This document shows positions 7,407 to 7,670 of a DNA stretch of 7,670 bases, piece by piece. The stretch covers positions 1 to 7,670 of the forward strand of contig CAAFRW010000184.1 of NCBI GenBank assembly GCA_900765575.1, in the 5' to 3' direction. Positions within the stretch are counted from its first letter, which is position 1, and each line of letters opens with the position of its first letter. The notes beneath the pieces were generated by a model. It searched no databases. It saw nothing but the letters and a program-made list of their open reading frames with translations, and was not told the origin of the DNA. The stretch is from Bacteroidaceae bacterium (GTDB lineage Bacteria > Bacteroidota > Bacteroidia > Bacteroidales > Bacteroidaceae). Both the position numbers and the translations under genes were made by a program.

Positions 7407-7593
7407 GATGTCTATATATCAATTTAAGTTATATATTTTAATTTGGCCAAAGATACTAATTTGTTTTTTCTAAACTAACATGTTAAGTACTTTTTTGGCG
7501 TTACAAAAGGAAGAAAGTGAAAAATTGAACAGAATAAGAGACGAATGCATTTCAATCCCTATTGATTCGCACCCACCTGCCAAAACGCAGAAA
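7407..7593. other. Gene-free spacer between the rRNA terminator and the V-ATPase operon
   Basis: No credible coding sequence or RNA gene is visible in this AT-rich stretch. It holds the promoter candidate at 7448-7478. A perfect 10-base palindrome, TAACATGTTA (7476-7485), overlaps the upstream promoter element. A six-base A-tract on the minus strand lies just beyond it (7491-7496), where an UP-like element would be. The rest (7497-7593) shows only weak, bulged inverted repeats that I do not annotate. Confidence 0.6.
7448..7478 (-). promoter_or_regulatory. Probable Bacteroides-type promoter of the V-ATPase operon
   Basis: On the minus strand TATCTTTG (7448-7455) matches the Bacteroides -7 consensus TAnnTTTG at every fixed base. 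TTAG (7475-7478) lies 19 bases upstream, at the accepted distance for the -33 element, and matches TTTG at three of four bases. Transcription would begin near 7441 and give a leader of about 35 bases before atpE. The box was found by eye; no start-site data are available. Confidence 0.6.
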
Positions 7594-7623
7594 GTCCCCT
7601 GCAGGTTTTACGCTGCAGGGGAC
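7594..7623 (-). terminator. Intrinsic terminator of the rRNA operon
   Basis: A perfect 11-base-pair GC-rich stem (arms 7613-7623 and 7594-7604) encloses an eight-base loop. On the minus strand it begins about ten bases after the 5S end and is followed by TTTCTGCGTTTT, an interrupted U-tract. Orientation and place fit termination of the rRNA transcript before the V-ATPase operon. The imperfect U-tract leaves some read-through possible. Confidence 0.85.
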
Positions 7624-7632
7624 CCCTTCTTC

Positions 7633-7670
7633 AAAACGGCGACTACCTACTCTCCCGCTTGCGCAGTACC
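7633..7670 (-). rRNA. rrf: 5S ribosomal RNA, 3' part, cut by the window edge
   Basis: The minus strand reads GGTACTGCGCAAGC, then GGGAGAGTAGGT and GTCGCCGTTTTG. These are the helix IV / loop E region and the closing 3' strand of a Bacteroidota-type 5S rRNA. About 38 of roughly 110-120 bases are present, and the rest lies past the right edge. The 3' boundary is estimated to within a few bases because the pairing 5' end is not visible. The gene points toward the V-ATPase operon, so an rRNA operon ends directly upstream of it. Confidence 0.88.

Noticed and set aside
7542..7569. Inverted repeat in the spacer (TCAAT/ATTGA with an outer CGAA/TTCG)
   Set aside because: The left arm is interrupted by a six-base bulge and the stem is AT-rich. 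There is no adjoining U-tract or gene end to give it a role.
7575..7606. ACCTGC / GCAGGT pairing that could compete with the rRNA terminator stem, like an antiterminator
   Set aside because: Only six base pairs against a perfect 11-pair stem. In transcription order the competing strand is made after the terminator forms, so it is unlikely to act.
1..7670. A novel defence, mobile or biosynthetic system
   Set aside because: All coding space is taken by the V-ATPase operon. There are no transposase, integrase, CRISPR, toxin or nuclease signatures and no compositional break.

Overview
The window is most likely from a Bacteroides-type genome (phylum Bacteroidota). Three things point there: AT-rich start regions mostly without Shine-Dalgarno sequences, a TATCTTTG box matching the Bacteroides -7 consensus TAnnTTTG, and a V-type ATPase cluster of the kind found in Bacteroidota, Chlamydiae and Spirochaetes. 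The genus call is an inference from these traits; the species cannot be fixed.

Every supported gene is on the minus strand, so transcription runs from the right edge to the left. At the right edge is the 3' end of a 5S rRNA gene (about 7633-7670), the tail of an rRNA operon. It is followed by a strong GC-rich terminator hairpin (7594-7623). After a gene-free spacer with a likely promoter (7448-7478) comes a tight seven-gene operon: V-ATPase subunit E (6816-7406), a DUF2764-type protein (5955-6806), catalytic subunit A (4181-5941), regulatory subunit B (2844-4163), central-shaft subunit D (2224-2829), membrane subunit I (422-2227) and rotor-ring subunit K (399 to the left edge, cut before its end). 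Gaps are 4 to 22 bases, and D and I overlap by ATGA.

A and B would form the A3B3 head and D the central shaft. E would be the peripheral stalk and I the static membrane arm. K would be the ion-carrying ring. The canonical bacterial/archaeal operon also has C (the d-type collar linking D to the ring), F and G. None of these is recognisable here and the gene spacing leaves no room for them. DUF2764 sits between E and A, near where C lies in canonical operons, and contains stretches resembling the repeat pattern of C/d subunits. The main hypothesis from this window is that DUF2764 is the collar subunit of a simplified V-ATPase. The visible part of K keeps the Leu, Thr and two Gln residues that bind Na+ in Enterococcus hirae NtpK, which suggests a sodium-coupled enzyme.

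The window is otherwise an orderly housekeeping-type operon. I see no mobile element, CRISPR array, tRNA or foreign-looking segment.
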